The notes under the pieces are model-generated. The model was not told where the DNA came from, did not search any database, and saw only the letters and a list, made by a program, of their open reading frames with translations. Shown here in pieces: positions 26,416 to 35,551 of a stretch of 64,000 nucleotides of DNA. The stretch spans positions 124,001 to 188,000 of the forward strand of contig NZ_CP087134.1 in the NCBI RefSeq assembly GCF_020911925.1, given 5' to 3'. The position numbers were made by a program, and so were the translations under genes. The number at the start of each line of letters is the position of its first letter. Within the stretch, counting starts at the first letter, position 1. Source of the DNA: Flavobacterium cupriresistens (GTDB taxonomy: Bacteria > Bacteroidota > Bacteroidia > Flavobacteriales > Flavobacteriaceae).

Positions 26416-27312
26416 TTATTTTCGGGGATGAAAAGAGTGTATGACTTCTTTCAGAAAACTTCTATCTAAATGAACGTAAATCTCAGTAGTTGTAATTGAC
26501 TCATGTCCAAGCATTAACTGAATGGATCTTAAGTCAGCTCCATTTTCGAGCAAATGGGTTGCAAATGAATGACGCAAAGTATGTGGACTAATATTTTTAT
26601 TCAGATTTACTTTTACGGCCAGATCTTTTATAATAGCAAAAATCATGGAGCGTGTAAGCTGACTTCCTCTGCGGTTTAAAAACAAAGTATCTTCATAACC
26701 TTTTTTTATATTTAATGTATTTCTAATGCTGCTTTGATACATGCGGATGTACTTTTCAGTAAACTTACCAATCGGAACAAAACGCTCTTTATTTCCTTTT
26801 CCGGTGATTTTAACAAAACCCTCCTCAAAATACAAATCAGAGATCTTAAGCGACACCAATTCCGAAACCCGGAGTCCACAGCCGTATAAAGTCTCTAAAA
26901 TAGCGCGGTTTCTTTCTCCTTCATTTGAACTCAGATCTATAGCCGCAATTAAGGCATCTATTTCCGTAACAGACAAGGTATCCGGTAATTTCCGTCCCGT
27001 TTTTGGGGCCTCAATTAATTCTAACGGGCTGTCTTTTCTGTAATCTTCAAATACTAAATAATTGAAAAAACTTTTCAATCCGGAAATAATTCTGGCCTGG
27101 GACCTTGGATTCACTTCTTTTGAAACGTCATAAATAAACTGCTGTACGGTTTCGTCTGTGATTTTCAATGGCGAAACTTCAATACCGTTCGTCTCTAAAA
27201 AAAGACACAATCGTCCGATATCGAAACCATAATTTTCAATTGTATTTTTAGACAATCCTCTTTCGATTCGCAAATACGATTGATAATCTTTTATGTAGGT
27301 ATTCCAATTCAT
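26416..27312 (-). CDS. xerD: site-specific tyrosine recombinase XerD
   Basis: Start chosen at MNWNTYIKDY (27312); a six-codon-longer frame (MFYFAR) would overlap probable promoter sequence. Length 298 residues, typical of XerC/D. SAM-like DNA-binding domain ~1-95. Catalytic residues: Arg148 (GLRVSEL), Lys172 (TGKGNKERFVP), His244 and Arg247 (HTLRH), His270 (LGH) and the nucleophile Tyr279 (EIYVH). It resolves chromosome dimers at dif. No phage or integron genes adjoin, so this is the housekeeping enzyme. Confidence 0.92.
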   Translation of the reverse strand: MNWNTYIKDYQSYLRIERGLSKNTIENYGFDIGRLCLFLETNGIEVSPLKITDETVQQFIYDVSKEVNPRSQARIISGLKSFFNYLVFEDYRKDSPLELIEAPKTGRKLPDTLSVTEIDALIAAIDLSSNEGERNRAILETLYGCGLRVSELVSLKISDLYFEEGFVKITGKGNKERFVPIGKFTEKYIRMYQSSIRNTLNIKKGYEDTLFLNRRGSQLTRSMIFAIIKDLAVKVNLNKNISPHTLRHSFATHLLENGADLRSIQLMLGHESITTTEIYVHLDRSFLKEVIHSFHPRK

Positions 27313-27340
27313 ACGTGCAAAGTAAAACATTTTTGGGTAT

Positions 27341-27368
27341 AAAAAAACCTTCCCGGTTAGGGGAAGGC
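27341..27368 (-). terminator. terminator between the 27390 gene and xerD
   Basis: On the minus strand CCTTCCC pairs with GGGAAGG (plus-strand arms 27348-27354 and 27361-27367), followed by seven T. It ends transcription of the gene at 27390-28712 before xerD. Confidence 0.85.
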
Positions 27369-27389
27369 ATTCAAATATTAATAGAAACT

Positions 27390-28712
27390 TTACTGAACTC
27401 GAATTGGCTCAATCCCGATAGAGTATAACCCCGAACTATACTCCCTTGTAGTATAATTTGCACCATCGGCGCCAATAATCACATTATCCGCAAAATTAAC
27501 AATTACATCTCCCAACAAATCGTTTCCTTCAGTAAATGTTTTTTGAACCGTACTAGTTTTCGTAATTTTTTGACTAGTCCCGTATTTAAGTCCAACTTTA
27601 ACATAATCTTTATACCCTCCACTTACATCAACACTAAAATTAGAAGCAAATTCAGCATTTCTAGATTCCGTTAAAACTGTAGTTACTGTCAAATCCACTT
27701 CCTCAACATCTATTTTAATTGTAGAAGCATATTGATCTAAATCCCAATTAAAAATTGGAATATTTAAATCCATTTTTTTAAAGCCCTCAAACCTTCTGTA
27801 AAAATAAAAAGGCCCTCCAAGATATTTAAAAGAAAACAAATCACGAACTCTCGCGCTAAAATACTTTATTATTTCTGATCCGACTCCATTCTTTGCATTT
27901 ACTAAAATCCGAACTTTAAATTCAAAACTACCATCAGCCCATCCTCCAATATTGGAAAGATCATTGGCGCTAATACGCCCTGGCATATATGGATCACCTG
28001 TTTGTTCAGCAATTTTATCATAAGCGCTATTAAGATCACCTTGCAACATAAAAGACTTAATACCTTCTTGAAAATTATATTTAAAAGGCCCCTTTTGAGA
28101 ATCAGGTGTTATACCATAATAAATATAATCTCTTTGCCAACCATCAACATTTACCGCATTATAGGTGTTATATGCCGTGATAATTTTAGGATCTATTGCC
28201 GAAACTTCGACAGTTCTTGCCAATTCCGCTTTAGATTTATTGACACCATCAAAAGAATTATCCAAAAATTTATAGTTAACACCATTAAATACACCAACAG
28301 ATCTGGTCTTAATACCTTTATTTACAGAATTGTTGCTAACTACAATTCTTTCGTTATCCTTAATTACTATAATTGGATAAGCCGGAATATACTCCTGTTT
28401 GATAATCTCTTCTGATCCATCTAAATTAATTACAGGAATGTTATTAGTGGTAGACAGTCTAATTGCTACTTTTGGTATTTGATTTTCAGTATTCCATAAT
28501 TGAGCAGAAAAAGAATTCTCAGGTAATTCAGGAACTAAAATTGTTAGAGTAGGATTGTTTATTTCAATCGAGTTCAATAAAGCTTCATTTCCTAAATTTT
28601 TGAGTATCATTTCTCTTACTGTAATATTACCCTCCAATCTTTCATCTTTTATCATTTGATATAAAACCTCATAATCATTATCAAACATTTCCAAAGATTT
28701 GTTTTTTAACAA
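27390..28712 (-). CDS. exported protein of unknown function, start region unclear
   Basis: Protein of 440 residues from a TTG at 28712. No known domain recognised. The second half is beta-rich, with SGGYKDYVKVGLKYGTSQKI and a C-terminus EYSSGLYSIGIEPIRVQ. The frame stays open for 26 more codons upstream to 28790 and encodes a hydrophobic stretch (KYWLFLTGFLALLSLYLL) that looks like a signal peptide or anchor. No ATG, GTG or TTG begins it. An ATG at 28767 would join this frame if one base were removed from the seven-A run at 28744-28750. So either an unusual start, a frameshift, a sequencing error or a phase-variable tract is involved. A short Lys/Asp-rich helix region follows the signal. Confidence 0.6.
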   Translation of the reverse strand: MLKNKSLEMFDNDYEVLYQMIKDERLEGNITVREMILKNLGNEALLNSIEINNPTLTILVPELPENSFSAQLWNTENQIPKVAIRLSTTNNIPVINLDGSEEIIKQEYIPAYPIIVIKDNERIVVSNNSVNKGIKTRSVGVFNGVNYKFLDNSFDGVNKSKAELARTVEVSAIDPKIITAYNTYNAVNVDGWQRDYIYYGITPDSQKGPFKYNFQEGIKSFMLQGDLNSAYDKIAEQTGDPYMPGRISANDLSNIGGWADGSFEFKVRILVNAKNGVGSEIIKYFSARVRDLFSFKYLGGPFYFYRRFEGFKKMDLNIPIFNWDLDQYASTIKIDVEEVDLTVTTVLTESRNAEFASNFSVDVSGGYKDYVKVGLKYGTSQKITKTSTVQKTFTEGNDLLGDVIVNFADNVIIGADGANYTTREYSSGLYSIGIEPIRVQ

Positions 28713-29092
28713 ATAAAGGCTTAATAAGGCTAAAAAACCTGTTAAAAAAAGCCAATATTTGACACATCCGTAATTTTGACACTTACAAGCTTATATCATA
28801 AATTAGTAAGTTTTTACCTCTATTCTATCCTGTCCCCTATAAATAAAACTTAAAAATTATATTACAAAAAAGCGATAGCAAGCAAATAACAGGCCTTAAA
28901 AAAAATGTTTTTTTTAGCGAAAGTAAATGTTTAACCTTTAGACAATTGAATCATTATTTCAATCAAAAAAAAGATGAAAATTTAAAAAAACATGCGAATT
29001 ATAGTAATTATTTAATCTAAAATATAATACAATAAAATACTAATTCTGTAGTTTTGACCTATAAAACAACTTTAATTCTAAAAAACAATTTT
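28713..29092. other. intergenic stretch before the small barrel gene
   Basis: About 380 bases, AT-rich. The first ~75 bases carry the hydrophobic in-frame extension discussed for the 27390 gene. TAGTTTTG at 29049-29056 fits a -7 box for the gene at 29093, but no TTG sits 17-23 bases upstream. Nothing else is visible. Confidence 0.5.
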
Positions 29093-29653
29093 ATGAAAAA
29101 GATACTTTTAGCAGCGGTATTGTTCCTAGCTACAACAGCAACAATTCAGGCACAATTTTTACAACTTGGGGTTAAAGCGGGGGTTAATTTCGCAAACCAA
29201 ACAGGAGGTACCTCTATTGACGCAGGAGGATTTGACAAAGAAGGAATTACAAGCTACCATGCAGGTGTTGTTGCAGAGCTAAAAATCCTTGATAGCTTTT
29301 CTATTCAACCCGAACTTTTGTATTCTACGCAAGGTGCAACTTACAAAAATGCTGTTTCAGAGTTTAAAAACGAATTAGGTTATTTATCTATACCGGTTAT
29401 GGCTAAATTCTATGTAGGTAAATCTTTTAGTATTGAAGCTGGTCCGCAAGCATCATTTTTATTAAGCGAAAAAAATGATTTTGATGTAAAAAATGCAGAA
29501 ACATTTGATTTCGCACTTAATGCAGGACTTGGATTTAAAATTACTAAAAGTCTTTTTGTTCAAGGACGTTACAGCCTTGGTTTGACTGAAGCTTCAAAAA
29601 ATGCAGATATTAAAAACTCAACTGTACAATTATCAGCAGGATTTATGTTCTAA
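29093..29653 (+). CDS. small outer-membrane beta-barrel protein (PorT/OmpW-like family)
   Basis: Start at MKKILLAAVLFLATTATIQAQ (29093), a clean signal peptide. A TTG start 13 codons upstream is unlikely since it would read through the promoter region. Length 186 residues. Alternating strands such as LGVKAGVNFA, SFSIQPELLYS, YLSIPVMAKFYV and LFVQGRYSLGL end in VQLSAGFMF with a terminal Phe, as required for barrel insertion. It fits the Bacteroidota 'outer membrane beta-barrel' family. Role unknown. Confidence 0.85.
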   Translation: MKKILLAAVLFLATTATIQAQFLQLGVKAGVNFANQTGGTSIDAGGFDKEGITSYHAGVVAELKILDSFSIQPELLYSTQGATYKNAVSEFKNELGYLSIPVMAKFYVGKSFSIEAGPQASFLLSEKNDFDVKNAETFDFALNAGLGFKITKSLFVQGRYSLGLTEASKNADIKNSTVQLSAGFMF

Positions 29654-29676
29654 AAATAATATCACATACTTTTACC

Positions 29677-29709
29677 AAAACCGCTCTATTAATTGGAGCG
29701 GTTTTTTTA
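29677..29709 (+). terminator. terminator of the small barrel gene
   Basis: AAAACCGCTC pairs with GAGCGGTTTTTTT around a TATTAATTG loop. Confidence 0.88.
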
Positions 29710-29790
29710 TTTTTACCACTCTTGTAAAATGTTTTTTGTGAAATGTGAAATGACTTCCCTAAAACACCTTAATTAATTTAAAACCAGCTT

Positions 29791-30204
29791 ATGAAAATCT
29801 GCATTGTTAACGGCCCCAATTTGAATCTTTTAGGAAAAAGAGAACCGGAAGTTTACGGAAGTCAAACTTTTGAAGCTTATTTTGAAACACTGCAGGAAAA
29901 ATATCCAAATATTGAACTTTCCTATTATCAAAGTAACATTGAAGGGGAACTGATTGGCAAAATCCAGGAATGTGGTTTCACATTTGACGGGATTATTTTA
30001 AATGCCGGAGCTTATACCCACACCTCCATCGGTTTAGGTGATGCTATGAAAGCGGTTACCACACCTGTTATTGAAGTTCACATCTCAAACACCTATGCTC
30101 GTGAAAGTTTCAGACATCAATCGTATTTATCCGGAAACGCCAAGGGTGTAATTTTAGGCTTTGGTTTAAAAAGTTATGAGCTGGCAATTCAGTCGTTTTT
30201 GTAA
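29791..30204 (+). CDS. aroQ: type II 3-dehydroquinate dehydratase
   Basis: Protein of 137 residues, typical for AroQ. The active-site lid holds NGPNLNLLGKREPEVYG with Arg17 and Tyr22. NAGAYTHTS binds substrate, EVHISN contributes the catalytic His, and FRHQSYLS completes the pocket. It converts 3-dehydroquinate to 3-dehydroshikimate in the shikimate pathway for aromatic amino acids. No other aro gene is nearby. Confidence 0.95.
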   Translation: MKICIVNGPNLNLLGKREPEVYGSQTFEAYFETLQEKYPNIELSYYQSNIEGELIGKIQECGFTFDGIILNAGAYTHTSIGLGDAMKAVTTPVIEVHISNTYARESFRHQSYLSGNAKGVILGFGLKSYELAIQSFL

Positions 30205-30249
30205 TACTCTATTTAACAAATCTTTAATAGACTCTCTTTTAAGTTCTCC

Positions 30250-30257
30250 TATTTTTG
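30250..30257 (+). promoter_or_regulatory. -7 box before the DUF5686 gene
   Basis: TATTTTTG fits TAnnTTTG and lies 18 bases before the ATG at 30276. No clear TTG stands at the -33 position. The box favours 30276 over an upstream TTG at 30255 as translation start, because the latter falls inside the box. Confidence 0.45.
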
Positions 30258-30275
30258 CAGGATAACCAACTTTTT

Positions 30276-32765
30276 ATGAGAAACTATACTTTATTAGCTT
30301 TTTTACTTTTTTCTCTTTCCAACTTTGCTCAAATCAAAGGAACTATTACCGATGAAAAAGGAAACCCACTACCCTTTGTTTCTGTTTTTGAGGAAAACAC
30401 GTATACCGGCACCACCTCAAACGAGCAGGGAAAATACCAACTTACTGTAAAAGACATTGGCAAAAACAAAATTACTTTTCAGTACTTAGGTTTTAAAACC
30501 CAAAAAATCACTGTTTCACCTGACACCAAAACGATTGTTCTGGATGTAAAAATGCAGGAAGAAAATTTTGTTTTAAATGAGGTTGTCATCGACCCTAAAA
30601 ACAATCCTGCCAATGCCATAATCCGAAGTGCCATTGCAAACAAAAAAGAAAACTCCCAAAAAACAGCACGGTATACAGCCGATTTTTACTCAAAGGGAAT
30701 GTTTAAAATCAAAGATTTACCTAAAAAAATATTAGGTCAAAAAATAGATCTTGGCGCAGATATGGCCTCCAATCTGGACTCTACCGGAACCGGAATTTTG
30801 TACTTATCCGAAACCGTTTCCAAAATCACTTTTGAAAAGCCGGACAAATTGAAGGAGAAAATCATAGCTTCTAAAATCTCCGGAAACAACAGAGGTTATA
30901 GTTACAATACAGCTGCTTTATCTACTTATGATTTTTACGATAATACTTTAGATTTTGATGTAAAATTAATTTCTCCATTGGCCGATAATGCTTTCAATTA
31001 TTACAAATACAAATTGGAAGGAACTTTTTTTGATTCCAATAACCAGGAAATAAACAAAATAAAAGTAATTCCAAAACGGGATAAAGAACCTGTTTTTGAA
31101 GGCTACATTTATATTGTTGATGATAGTTTTGCCTTGTATGCAGTAGATTTTGATATAAAAGGGTATCGAATGAAAAATGAACTTACCGAAATTATGACTT
31201 TAAAACAAAGCTTTAGTTATCATTCCAAAAATAAAATATGGTCCAAAAATGCCCAAACTTTATCGTTTAAGGCCGGTATCTTTGGCATCAAATTTTCTGC
31301 CCATTTCAACTATATTTACTCCAATTATGATTTTCCGGATTCTTTTGCAAAGAAAACATTTGGGAACGAAATTGTAGCTTTTGAGGCCAACGCCAACAAA
31401 AAAGACAACGCTTTTTGGAATGAGATTCGTCCTATTCCGTTAACAATTGAAGAAAGCAACGATTACACCAAGAAAGACAGCATTCAAACCATCAGAAAAT
31501 CACAGAAATACACTGATTCTGTTGATGCAAAAAACAATAAATTTAAAGTCTTAGATGTATTAACGGGTTACAATTACAAGAATACCTTCAAGCAACATTC
31601 TTTTACCTACGATGGTTTATTAGACATTTCTTCCTTAAGTTTTAATACCGTTCAGGGTTTTAATTTCGATACCGGTTTTTCTTTTAAAAAATGGGATGAA
31701 GAAAAAGGAAAAAGCACTCTGATAAAAACTACTTTTAATTATGGTTTTTCAGACGAACGTTTCCGCGCTACAGCTCAATTTCACCATAAATTCAACAACA
31801 CAAATTTTGCTACAATCAGTGCTTCGGGAGGAACAAAAGCAGTACAATTTAATGGCGCGGAACCTATCTCTAAAATTGTAAATTCTGTCAGTTCCTTGTT
31901 TTTCAAAGACAATTATATGAAGCTCTACAATCTAGAATTTGCCCAAATTAACTATTCGCAAAATGTTGCAAACGGTATCACTTTGAATGCTAAAATGGCC
32001 TATGAACAGCGAAAACCACTTTTTAACACTACTGACTATTCTTTCTTTAAAAGAGATGATATGTACTCTTCTAATAATCCTTTGGCACCAAATGATTATG
32101 ATACTCCTGCTTTCAATCAGCATCATGTACTCAAAACCAGCCTAACCACGCAAATTAATTTTGGAAACAAATACATTTCAAGACCCAACGCAAGATTCAA
32201 TGTTAAAAACGACAAATACCCAACACTGTATTTAACTTATGAAAAAGCCTTTGCGGCAAGCGAGAAAAAGTATGAATTTGACCGAATCGCAGCTTTGGTA
32301 CAATACGATTTAGCATTAGCCAATAAAGGTTTACTGGGAACGAGTTTCAGAGCAGGGAAATTCTTTAATGCAGAAAATATTTCTTTTATAGATTACAAAC
32401 ATTTTAACGGAAATCAGACGCATATTGGAACAGCTGATCGCTATCTAAATGTTTTCAATTTAATGCCCTATTACGCAAACAGCACTAACGACAGTTATTT
32501 TGAAAGTCATTTAGAATACAATGACACCGGATTTATCATGAATAAAATTCCATTATTGAATCTATTAAAATCAACCTTGAATTTAGGCTTTCACTCCCTA
32601 GCGATTCCGGATAGAAAGCCTTATACCGAATTTACCGTTGGTTTAGATAATCTGGGATTTGGGAAATTCAAACTATTCAGAGTAGATTATGTACATTCTT
32701 ATCAAGGCGGCATCCAACAAAACGGAGTTGTTTTTGGACTGAAAATTCTAAATGTCTTGGATTAG
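30276..32765 (+). CDS. DUF5686 outer-membrane protein with carboxypeptidase-regulatory-like domain
   Basis: Start at MRNYTLLAFLLFSLSNFAQ (30276), a signal peptide; 829 residues. A CarboxypepD_reg-like domain (~20-105) begins IKGTITDEKGNPLPFVSVFE. Then comes the DUF5686 region with NAIIRSAIANKKENSQKTARY and YKYKLEGTFFDSN, followed by many alternating strands ending GVVFGLKILNVLD. It resembles a TonB-receptor-sized barrel but lacks a plug domain. The family is found beside envelope genes in Bacteroidota; its role is unknown. Confidence 0.8.
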   Translation: MRNYTLLAFLLFSLSNFAQIKGTITDEKGNPLPFVSVFEENTYTGTTSNEQGKYQLTVKDIGKNKITFQYLGFKTQKITVSPDTKTIVLDVKMQEENFVLNEVVIDPKNNPANAIIRSAIANKKENSQKTARYTADFYSKGMFKIKDLPKKILGQKIDLGADMASNLDSTGTGILYLSETVSKITFEKPDKLKEKIIASKISGNNRGYSYNTAALSTYDFYDNTLDFDVKLISPLADNAFNYYKYKLEGTFFDSNNQEINKIKVIPKRDKEPVFEGYIYIVDDSFALYAVDFDIKGYRMKNELTEIMTLKQSFSYHSKNKIWSKNAQTLSFKAGIFGIKFSAHFNYIYSNYDFPDSFAKKTFGNEIVAFEANANKKDNAFWNEIRPIPLTIEESNDYTKKDSIQTIRKSQKYTDSVDAKNNKFKVLDVLTGYNYKNTFKQHSFTYDGLLDISSLSFNTVQGFNFDTGFSFKKWDEEKGKSTLIKTTFNYGFSDERFRATAQFHHKFNNTNFATISASGGTKAVQFNGAEPISKIVNSVSSLFFKDNYMKLYNLEFAQINYSQNVANGITLNAKMAYEQRKPLFNTTDYSFFKRDDMYSSNNPLAPNDYDTPAFNQHHVLKTSLTTQINFGNKYISRPNARFNVKNDKYPTLYLTYEKAFAASEKKYEFDRIAALVQYDLALANKGLLGTSFRAGKFFNAENISFIDYKHFNGNQTHIGTADRYLNVFNLMPYYANSTNDSYFESHLEYNDTGFIMNKIPLLNLLKSTLNLGFHSLAIPDRKPYTEFTVGLDNLGFGKFKLFRVDYVHSYQGGIQQNGVVFGLKILNVLD

Positions 32766-32960
32766 GAGGAAGTGGCTAAGGCTCTGAGGTTCTGAGTAAC
32801 TAAGTTTTTGAATTGCTTAACGGTTCTCGACTTCGCTCGAACTGACAAAATGGATTGGGAACTGAGCAATCGAAAGGTTTTACCTTTCATTACTTTAGAA
32901 ATAGAAATTTTCTTTCATTAAAAGCGCAAAAAAATAATGATATCCCACAAGTAATAACAT

Positions 32961-33004
32961 AAAAAAATCCGCTTAATCTTTTAAAGAATATGCGGATTTT
33001 TTTT
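32961..33004. terminator. bidirectional terminator between DUF5686 gene and CDF gene
   Basis: AAAAAAATCCGC at 32961-32972 pairs with GCGGATTTTTTTT from 32992, with T-runs on both strands. CTGAGGTTCTGAG-type repeats flank it at 32776-32810 and, inverted, at 33008-33043. Confidence 0.82.
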
Positions 33005-33043
33005 ATACTCAGAACCTCAGCATCTTAGTCACTTAGCAACTCC

Positions 33044-33919
33044 CTAATGATAATCATCCGGCTCAATATGGATTAAAACATTTCCTAATTGAGGGATTAC
33101 TTCTTTGAGGGTATCCTGTAATTTATGTGATAACTCGTGTCCTTCTTTTACCGAAATTTTTGCCGACACTATAGCGTGAAGATCAACATGGTATTGCATT
33201 CCTGCTTTTCTGATAAAACATTTTTCTGTTCCTAAAATGCCGTCAACTGTCAAAGAAGTGATGCGAATTTCTTCTACCAAATCGGCGTTTAGATTTTCGT
33301 CCATGATTTCACCAAGAGCAGGTCTGAAAATTTTATAGCTATTGTACAAGATGAAGAAAGCAGCAAAAAGTGCGGCCCAGTCATCGGCAGATTCATAACC
33401 TTTCCCCATAATCAAGGCAATTGAAATTCCGACAAATGCCGCAATAGAAGTTATAGCATCACTGCGATGATGCCAGGCATCTGCCGCCAGAGAGGAACTA
33501 TTGGTTTGTTTACTGCGTTTCATTACCAATCGGAATGAATATTCCTTCCAGATAATAATCAGGCCTAAAATATACAAGGTCCATGATTTTGGTAAATCGT
33601 GCGGGGTTTGAATATTAGCAATGCTTTCGTACCCAATAATCGTTGCGGAAGTAATTAAAAATCCAACTACCAAAAAGGTAATCAGAGGTTCGGCACGACC
33701 ATGTCCGTAAGGATGATTTTCATCAGCCGGTTTACTTGAATATTTGATTCCGAATAACACCAAACAAGACGAAAATATATCCGTTGTTGATTCGATCGCA
33801 TCGGCAATCAAGGCATAAGAATTGCCAAAAAAACCTGCCAATCCTTTTACAAGGGCAAGGCAGGTGTTTCCAGCTATACTAAAATAAGTAGCTTTTATAG
33901 CTTTTTGTTCATTCGTCAT
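33044..33919 (-). CDS. cation diffusion facilitator (CDF) family transporter
   Basis: Protein of 291 residues with about six membrane segments in the first 205 residues and a cytoplasmic C-terminal domain. The metal site on helices 2 and 5 is formed by Asp40 and Asp47 (DAIESTTDIF), and by His151 and Asp154 (WHHRSDA). HPYGHGRAE at 69-77 is the loop typical of the family. It exports divalent cations such as Zn, Fe or Mn in exchange for protons; the D...H-D residues do not settle which. It ends 14 bases before murA's stop codon on the same strand, so the two may be co-transcribed. Confidence 0.9.
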   Translation of the reverse strand: MTNEQKAIKATYFSIAGNTCLALVKGLAGFFGNSYALIADAIESTTDIFSSCLVLFGIKYSSKPADENHPYGHGRAEPLITFLVVGFLITSATIIGYESIANIQTPHDLPKSWTLYILGLIIIWKEYSFRLVMKRSKQTNSSSLAADAWHHRSDAITSIAAFVGISIALIMGKGYESADDWAALFAAFFILYNSYKIFRPALGEIMDENLNADLVEEIRITSLTVDGILGTEKCFIRKAGMQYHVDLHAIVSAKISVKEGHELSHKLQDTLKEVIPQLGNVLIHIEPDDYH

Positions 33920-33933
33920 TTGAGATTTTTTAA

Positions 33934-35247
33934 CTATGCTCTCACGATTTTTGCTCCAATAGCTCTTAAACGCTCGTCGATACGCTCGTATCCACGGTCG
34001 ATTTGTTCTATATTTTGAATTGTGCTTGTCCCTTTTGCAGATAAAGCAGCAATTAACAATGAGATTCCCGCACGAATGTCCGGAGATGACATTGTTGTAG
34101 CTTTAAGTTGAGATTCGAAATTATGTCCCATCACCACCGCTCTGTGCGGATCACATAACATAATTTTTGCTCCCATATCAATCAATTTATCAACGAAAAA
34201 CAAACGGCTTTCAAACATTTTTTGGTGAATCAAAACATCGCCTTTAGCTTGTGTTGCCACCACTAAAACGATACTCAATAAGTCAGGCGTAAATCCTGGC
34301 CATGGTGCATCAGCAATAGTTAAGATAGAACCGTCAATGTCAGTTTTTACTTCGTACCCATTTGTATGAGCAGGAATGTAAATATCATCGCCACGTTTTT
34401 CGATTGTAATTCCTAATTTTCTGAATGTGTTCGGGATCAAACCTAAATTTTCCCAGCTTACATTTTTGATTGTAATTTCGCTTTTTGTCATAGCTGCAAG
34501 ACCAATCCAAGAACCGATTTCAATCATATCCGGAAGAATTCTGTGCTCACAACCACCAAGGCTTTCAACACCTTCGATAGTCAGTAAATTAGAACCAACT
34601 CCGGTGATTTTAGCTCCCATCGAATTCAACATTTTACATAACTGTTGCAAGTAAGGCTCGCAAGCAGCATTATAAACGGTTGTTACTCCTTTTGCTAAAA
34701 CTGCTGCCATTACAATGTTTGCAGTTCCTGTTACGGAAGCCTCATCAAGTAACATGTCTGTTCCTGTAAGACCTCCTTCCGGAGATTCTACACCATAAAA
34801 GTGATCTTCTCTGTTGTATCTGAATTTTGCTCCAAGGTTAATAAAACCTTCAAAGTGTGTATCTAATCTGCGACGACCAATTTTATCTCCTCCCGGTTTT
34901 GGAATATACCCTCTTCCGAAACGAGCCAATAACGGCCCAACAATCATGATAGAACCACGAAGTGCTCCACCCTCTTTCTTAAAAGCTTCTGTTTCTAAAT
35001 ACCCAACATTTACCTCATCTGCCTGGAATGTAATAGAACCTGGTTCGTTTCTTTGAATTTTCACCCCTAAATTCCCCAACAAAGTGATTAATTTATTGAT
35101 ATCGATAATATCCGGAATGTTATTAATTCTTACCTTTTCTCCTGTTAGAAGCACTGCACATAAAATTTGTAATGCCTCATTTTTTGCTCCTTGCGGAGTG
35201 ATTTCTCCTTTTAAAGGTATTCCTCCTTCGATTTTAAAAATTCCCAT
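33934..35247 (-). CDS. murA: UDP-N-acetylglucosamine 1-carboxyvinyltransferase with Asp in place of the reactive Cys
   Basis: Protein of 437 residues, the standard MurA length. QGAKNEALQ supplies the conserved Lys22-Asn23. It catalyses the first committed step of peptidoglycan synthesis by adding enolpyruvate to UDP-GlcNAc. The mobile loop reads YIPKPGGDKIGRRRLDTHFE, where E. coli MurA has PGGCTIGARPVDLH. Asp121 thus replaces the Cys (115 in E. coli) that fosfomycin alkylates. In other bacteria Asp at this site keeps activity and makes the enzyme resistant to fosfomycin. The gene lies upstream of the CDF gene; a repeat-rich stretch separates it from DUF4290. Confidence 0.95.
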   Translation of the reverse strand: MGIFKIEGGIPLKGEITPQGAKNEALQILCAVLLTGEKVRINNIPDIIDINKLITLLGNLGVKIQRNEPGSITFQADEVNVGYLETEAFKKEGGALRGSIMIVGPLLARFGRGYIPKPGGDKIGRRRLDTHFEGFINLGAKFRYNREDHFYGVESPEGGLTGTDMLLDEASVTGTANIVMAAVLAKGVTTVYNAACEPYLQQLCKMLNSMGAKITGVGSNLLTIEGVESLGGCEHRILPDMIEIGSWIGLAAMTKSEITIKNVSWENLGLIPNTFRKLGITIEKRGDDIYIPAHTNGYEVKTDIDGSILTIADAPWPGFTPDLLSIVLVVATQAKGDVLIHQKMFESRLFFVDKLIDMGAKIMLCDPHRAVVMGHNFESQLKATTMSSPDIRAGISLLIAALSAKGTSTIQNIEQIDRGYERIDERLRAIGAKIVRA

Positions 35248-35259
35248 ATTCTTTTTTTA

Positions 35260-35551
35260 GGTTCTGAGGTTCTAAGGTTCTGAGGCACTAAGCTTCTGAA
35301 AAAATTCAGGATCTTAGTCACTTAGCAACTTAGCCGTTTTTTTTATTATTGTTTTCTTTTAAAGGTTCTAAGATTCTAAGGCTCTGAGGTTCTGAGTTTG
35401 CATTCAAACAAAATCTCAGCAACTTAGCTTCTTAGCCACTTTTTTTATTGTTTTCTTTTAAAGGTTCTAAGATTATAAGGCTCTGAGGTCCTGAGTTTAC
35501 ATCCAAACAAAATCTCAGCAACTTAGTAGCTTAGCTTCTTAGCAACTTTCC
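35260..35551. repeat. 'TTCTAAGGTTCTGAGG' repeat array, ~99-bp higher-order unit
   Basis: Imperfect 8-12-base words (TTCTAAG, CTCTGAG, TTCTGAG) alternate with their complements (CTTAGC, CTCAGCAACTTAG). The word ATTGTTTTCTTTTAAAGG begins at 35348 and 35447, so a 99-base unit is repeated. The array fills the 35248-35551 gap between DUF4290 and murA, and related words flank 32776-33043. Confidence 0.75.

Noticed and set aside
26416..27312. Integrase of a mobile element
   Set aside because: Length, motif set and isolated setting fit XerD; no att-like repeats or mobile genes adjoin.
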